A stretch of DNA of 64,000 bases, from assembly GCA_964609695.1 (NCBI GenBank), contig CAZSSP010000006.1, forward strand, positions 36,603-100,602, given 5' to 3'. Shown piece by piece: positions 61,317 to 64,000 of this stretch. The translations under genes and the position numbers were made by a program. Under the pieces are notes generated by a model, which was not told the origin of the DNA, ran no database searches, and worked only from the letters and a program-made list of their open reading frames with translations. Source of the DNA: JAGNHS01 sp964609695. GTDB taxonomy: Bacteria; Bdellovibrionota; UBA2428. Within the stretch, counting starts at the first letter, position 1; the number at the start of each line of letters is the position of its first letter.

Positions 61317-63173
61317 ATGCCTATATTTTTTCTTCTTTTGTTAGCGGCTTGTACCACGTCTCATGAATTGCACACTCAAAAGGTGCAAGAAAAAGAGGCT
61401 CAAATTGCAGAACTTAAAACTCCACCCGATGAGGACTTAGAGGAAAAGGATGTTCAGGAATTAACATCAGAGCAAAACGAGAAAGCTATTGAAGCTGCAG
61501 CTGAGAGCGTTGAAGAAAATGATTCTCCAGACATACCTAAAGATGCTGAATCTAGTGTTAAAGATTTAAAAATTGATGAAGTCGCTGCGAAACTTGCATT
61601 AAATGAAAAGAGTTTGCGCGGTCAAGTTTGGCAAATGGACCGGCTTTTAAGAAAAGCGTCTTCTTGGCGACAGATTTGCGGTCAACTTTATTCTGAAAAT
61701 AAAAAAATGTGTGATTACGTGAAGCAAGCTCAATTGGCGGCAAGCTCTTACGAAAATCCTGGTACTTCAAGTATTTTAAAAACAAGAATAAAAATCAAAA
61801 TCAAACCCCATCAATTTTCTTTACTTCAAAGAGTTCATTATCAACAACTTTTAAGCTCGCTTGAGAGATATTCTCCAGAAGAAGTTTTGTCGTGGACTTC
61901 TAAAATTACAGACACTCGTTCATGCCCTAGAAATTTATCGGCGGCAGCTATAAGAAAGTTAGAAACGTCTCTTCCCAGTACTAAAGTACAAGCGGCCATT
62001 GAAAGCCTGTATGAGCATTCTTCTGAGTGTTTAAGACCTACTGACTATGCTTATGAGTCAACTCATTTGCGACAAGGTCTACTTCGATTAACTTGGGGAA
62101 ATGAATCTGGTGCAAAAGAGGCTTTTCAGTTGGCCGTTCAAGCTAAAAAAACTTTTGAGCGTAGGCGTGCACTTTATTGGGCGGGCTTAACTTCAGGAAG
62201 CACTCGAGAACGAGAGCTTTATTGGAGGGAGTTGACTGAAGAATATCCACTGACTTTTCATGCTTTAGAAGTGTGGAGAAATCGTGGAGAAGATCCTTTT
62301 GTCTTATTTAGTAAAAAGCCCTATTTAAAACCTAGTCGCTTTTTAACCTCTCAAAAAAATGCCAAAGCAAAAGCTGCTCAAGAGGGAATATATTGGTTAG
62401 AGGCTTTGCATTTATTAGGGCAGAGAACTGCGGCTCCAGCTTTTGCTTCGTTGATTACAAAGGCTTATCCACAAGAATATAAAGCCGCAAATATTATTTA
62501 TATGGCTCAATTAAAGGAAGCTCATTCTTCTACTGGAACAACATTAGTTTTTTTGAACAAACAAATTTCTGATAATCCTGATGTTCTTAATAAACAAACA
62601 CTTGAAATGCTTTTTCCAAGACCTTATTTTGGTGAATTCCAAAAGGCCACTCAAACTGCAAGCACTGATCCTTATTTGCTTTTATCGGTCGCTCGACAAG
62701 AGAGTAGTTTCAATCCGATGGCGCGTTCTCCGGCCAACGCTAGAGGGATAATGCAGATACTTCCAAGCACAGCAAGAGTTTTATCTGGAAATCGCTATAC
62801 AAATCTTTATAGTCCTGAAAAAAATATAAAATTAGGAGCTCAATATATGGCCCAGCTTACAGAGCGATTTGGTTCAGTTGAAAAAGCTTTGGCTGCATAT
62901 AATGCGGGTCCTAATAGAGTTGTTGAGTGGGAAAGGCGATATCCAGTGAGTAACATGCTTTTATTTATGGATTTGATTCCTTTTCGTGAAACACGCAATT
63001 ACGTATCTAAAATTCTTTGTAATAATTACTGGTACGAAAAACTTTATGCCGATAAAAACAAGAGTTCTTTTAGAAATACATGGCAGCGTCCGAGCACATT
63101 AAAAAGTGGAAAAAGTCTTTTGGTAAGTCGACTTGTAAACATGAAGACAAAGAATAAAAAAGACAACGATTAA
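61317..63173 (+). CDS. slt: Lipoprotein soluble lytic murein transglycosylase
   Basis: 618 residues. The N-terminus ends in a lipobox LLAAC with Cys12, so the enzyme is probably membrane-anchored. A Glu/Asp-rich linker and a helical region with TPR-like turns follow. The SLT domain (about residues 450-570) shows VARQESSFNPMA with the catalytic Glu near residue 461, RGIMQILPSTA, and the KALAAYNAGPNRV motif. It cuts glycan strands and leaves anhydro-MurNAc. It likely serves wall turnover and could act on prey wall. The gene stands alone. Confidence 0.93.
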   Translation: MPIFFLLLLAACTTSHELHTQKVQEKEAQIAELKTPPDEDLEEKDVQELTSEQNEKAIEAAAESVEENDSPDIPKDAESSVKDLKIDEVAAKLALNEKSLRGQVWQMDRLLRKASSWRQICGQLYSENKKMCDYVKQAQLAASSYENPGTSSILKTRIKIKIKPHQFSLLQRVHYQQLLSSLERYSPEEVLSWTSKITDTRSCPRNLSAAAIRKLETSLPSTKVQAAIESLYEHSSECLRPTDYAYESTHLRQGLLRLTWGNESGAKEAFQLAVQAKKTFERRRALYWAGLTSGSTRERELYWRELTEEYPLTFHALEVWRNRGEDPFVLFSKKPYLKPSRFLTSQKNAKAKAAQEGIYWLEALHLLGQRTAAPAFASLITKAYPQEYKAANIIYMAQLKEAHSSTGTTLVFLNKQISDNPDVLNKQTLEMLFPRPYFGEFQKATQTASTDPYLLLSVARQESSFNPMARSPANARGIMQILPSTARVLSGNRYTNLYSPEKNIKLGAQYMAQLTERFGSVEKALAAYNAGPNRVVEWERRYPVSNMLLFMDLIPFRETRNYVSKILCNNYWYEKLYADKNKSSFRNTWQRPSTLKSGKSLLVSRLVNMKTKNKKDND

Positions 63174-63207
63174 ATAATTTAAGCTTTAGTGTTTTAGTCT
63201 AGGCTAA

Positions 63208-63696
63208 TTACTTGCACTTTCTAACAACGCCCTCAACGGCTACGCCACCTTGATAAACTAATTGAAAGCCTTTATGTCCAGTTTTAGTTAAAAACATCAT
63301 ACCAAGGCACATTCCAATAGCGGCAATTACACAAATAAATCGAAATTGAGAAATGCGACTTAAAAATCGAGCTAAAATATATTCCTGAATTGCAGCTAAA
63401 GACCATGCAACTGCCATTATGACATTGGTGCTTTCTGCCTGATCTTCATGTTTTAAAAGCAGTGTCATGACGTCTTCGCATATTGTATTGCCAATGATTT
63501 CAGCAGATTTTTCGCCCATTTCAGCGGCTAAAAAGCCCATTCCACAACCCACTAAGCCCATCCAAATTGAGGCTTGTCTTAAAAAATAAAGGGGACCAAA
63601 AAACGAGAGTAAATAAAATACAGTTCCTAGTGTCCAAAGAGCTATAGGGAAGTGAACTAAGAGGGGGTGCCAATGCTGCAATTCAATACCAAACAT
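63208..63696 (-). CDS. DUF2231-like membrane protein
   Basis: About 162 residues from the ATG at 63696; a TTG at 63759 would add 21 residues without homology. The opening HWHPLLVHFPIALWTL is the typical DUF2231 start with conserved His-Pro. Four membrane helices follow. Some DUF2231 proteins are proposed to bind heme or to be electron-transfer partners, but the function here is unknown. Three Cys occur in the body and C-terminus (GMC, ICED, RKC). It faces the tRNA gene. Confidence 0.72.
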   Translation of the reverse strand: MFGIELQHWHPLLVHFPIALWTLGTVFYLLSFFGPLYFLRQASIWMGLVGCGMGFLAAEMGEKSAEIIGNTICEDVMTLLLKHEDQAESTNVIMAVAWSLAAIQEYILARFLSRISQFRFICVIAAIGMCLGMMFLTKTGHKGFQLVYQGGVAVEGVVRKCK

Positions 63697-63809
63697 GCCT
63701 TTAAACGTATCATATGGGTTTAAAAAATCTAGCCACAGGATGCTTCTTTGAAGTGGCAATCTTTATGCCTTGTGATAGAAACTGAGCCCTACGGCATATT
63801 CTATGTTAC

Positions 63810-63900
63810 GGAGAGATGGCCGAGTGGTTTAAGGCACACGCTTGGAAAGCGTGCGTATGTTAAACGCATACCGTGGGTTCGAATCCCACTCTCTCCGCCA
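63810..63900 (+). tRNA. tRNA-Ser (anticodon GGA)
   Basis: Acceptor GGAGAGA pairs with TCTCTCC. The anticodon arm has CACGC, the loop TTGGAAA with anticodon GGA, then GCGTG. A long class II variable arm (GCGTATGTTAAACGC region) and a T arm with GGGTTCGAATCCC follow. The CCA end is encoded (63898-63900). The cloverleaf is complete, so it should be functional. Confidence 0.97.
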
Positions 63901-63913
63901 TTTTCACGGATAC

Positions 63914-63998
63914 TTTTCCCCTCACACTTCGTCAGTTAAGTGCTCAGATACCTTTGCGCGTATACGCTCGCACTTAACTTCCTCGTTTGAGGGAAAAA
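63914..63998. repeat. Large imperfect inverted repeat after tRNA-Ser
   Basis: Outer arms TTTTCCCCTCA (63914-63924) and TGAGGGAAAAA (63988-63998) nearly match. An inner perfect pair is AGTTAAGTGC (63934-63943) with GCACTTAACT (63970-63979). The loop holds a ten-base palindrome GCGTATACGC (63958-63967). The window ends two bases later, so its context is incomplete. It might be a terminator for the tRNA, or the edge of an element inserted at the tRNA. Confidence 0.6.
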
Positions 63999-64000
63999 TT

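Noticed and set aside
63754..63768. TGGCAA-N5-ATGC upstream of tRNA-Ser
   Set aside because: Partly matches sigma-54, but tRNA genes are normally sigma-70 controlled; likely chance.
63935..63979. Integron attC-like core pair (GTTAAGT and ACTTAAC) in the repeat after tRNA-Ser
   Set aside because: In attC sites the RYYYAAC core comes first and GTTRRRY last on either strand; here the order is reversed, so it is only an inverted repeat.
1..64000. CRISPR arrays, insertion sequences, phage genes or rRNA
   Set aside because: No repeated spacer structure, transposase, integrase, capsid or rRNA-like sequence was found by reading; only one tRNA is present.

Overview
The window is AT-rich (about 40% G+C by eye), densely packed bacterial DNA. 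It has the gene content of a Gram-negative, flagellated, peptidoglycan-containing member of the Bdellovibrionota (Bdellovibrio-like predators or close relatives). That placement is an inference from the mix of genes: a ddl-ftsQ-ftsA-ftsZ tail of a division cluster next to an almost complete basal-body/export flagellar cluster with flhF, flhG and fliA; sigma-54-type promoters on flagellar genes; several peptidoglycan-cleaving enzymes; a nucleoside-catabolism operon; and many short lipoproteins and secreted proteins of unknown function. No phage, transposase, IS element or CRISPR array was seen.

Layout. 1-4.8 kb: partial alpha/beta hydrolase, LysM lipoprotein, NamZ-like exo-muramidase, VKOR-DsbA disulfide-forming fusion and a small outer-membrane-like protein. 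4.8-9.3 kb: ddl, ftsQ, ftsA and ftsZ, overlapping or tightly spaced and closed by a strong terminator. 9.35-10.7 kb: a minus-strand operon of three unrecognised genes, the first carrying a sigma-region-4-like helix-turn-helix. 10.7-24.9 kb: a secreted TPR protein, then flgB-flgC-fliE-fliF-fliG-fliH-fliI-fliJ-motE-like-fliK-flgD-(flagellar operon protein)-flgE. A sigma-54 promoter candidate lies before flgB and a structured leader before flgE. 25.1-35.5 kb: a second sigma-54 promoter candidate followed by fliL-fliM-fliN-fliO-fliP-fliQ-fliR-flhB-flhA-flhF-flhG-fliA. 35.5-37.7 kb: purA and a LysR regulator.

37.7-40.2 kb: a tyrosine-rich lipoprotein with a perfect sigma-54 box and a secreted protein with GT-B-like motifs. 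40.3-48.5 kb (minus strand): an overlapping seven-gene operon deoC-deoB-deoA-GT-GT-PNP-(SAH/MTA deaminase). The two inserted membrane glycosyltransferase-like genes are paralogs, and the first appears to need a non-standard start codon. 48.5-51.2 kb: a WecA/TagO-type transferase and three small membrane proteins, one with tandem PspC domains. 51.2-54.5 kb (minus): map and a class A penicillin-binding protein. 54.6-57.0 kb: an AsmA-family protein. 57-58.7 kb (minus): a secreted unknown and a matrixin-like metalloprotease lipoprotein. 59-63.2 kb: mitochondrial-type aconitase and a lipoprotein lytic transglycosylase. 63.2-63.7 kb (minus): a DUF2231-like membrane protein. The window closes with tRNA-Ser(GGA) followed by a large imperfect inverted repeat.

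Working together: the division genes and cell-wall enzymes (Ddl, PBP1A, Slt, NamZ, WecA-like) build and remodel the envelope. The flagellar genes give the C-ring, MS-ring, export gate, rod, hook and hook-length machinery, plus the FlhF/FlhG placement system and sigma-28. The deo operon would let the cell feed on nucleosides, which suits a predator that degrades prey nucleic acids. The most unusual signals are the flgE leader RNA, the sigma-54 promoter in front of the tyrosine-rich lipoprotein, the CTG-start candidate in the deo operon, and the unknown three-gene operon beside ftsZ.
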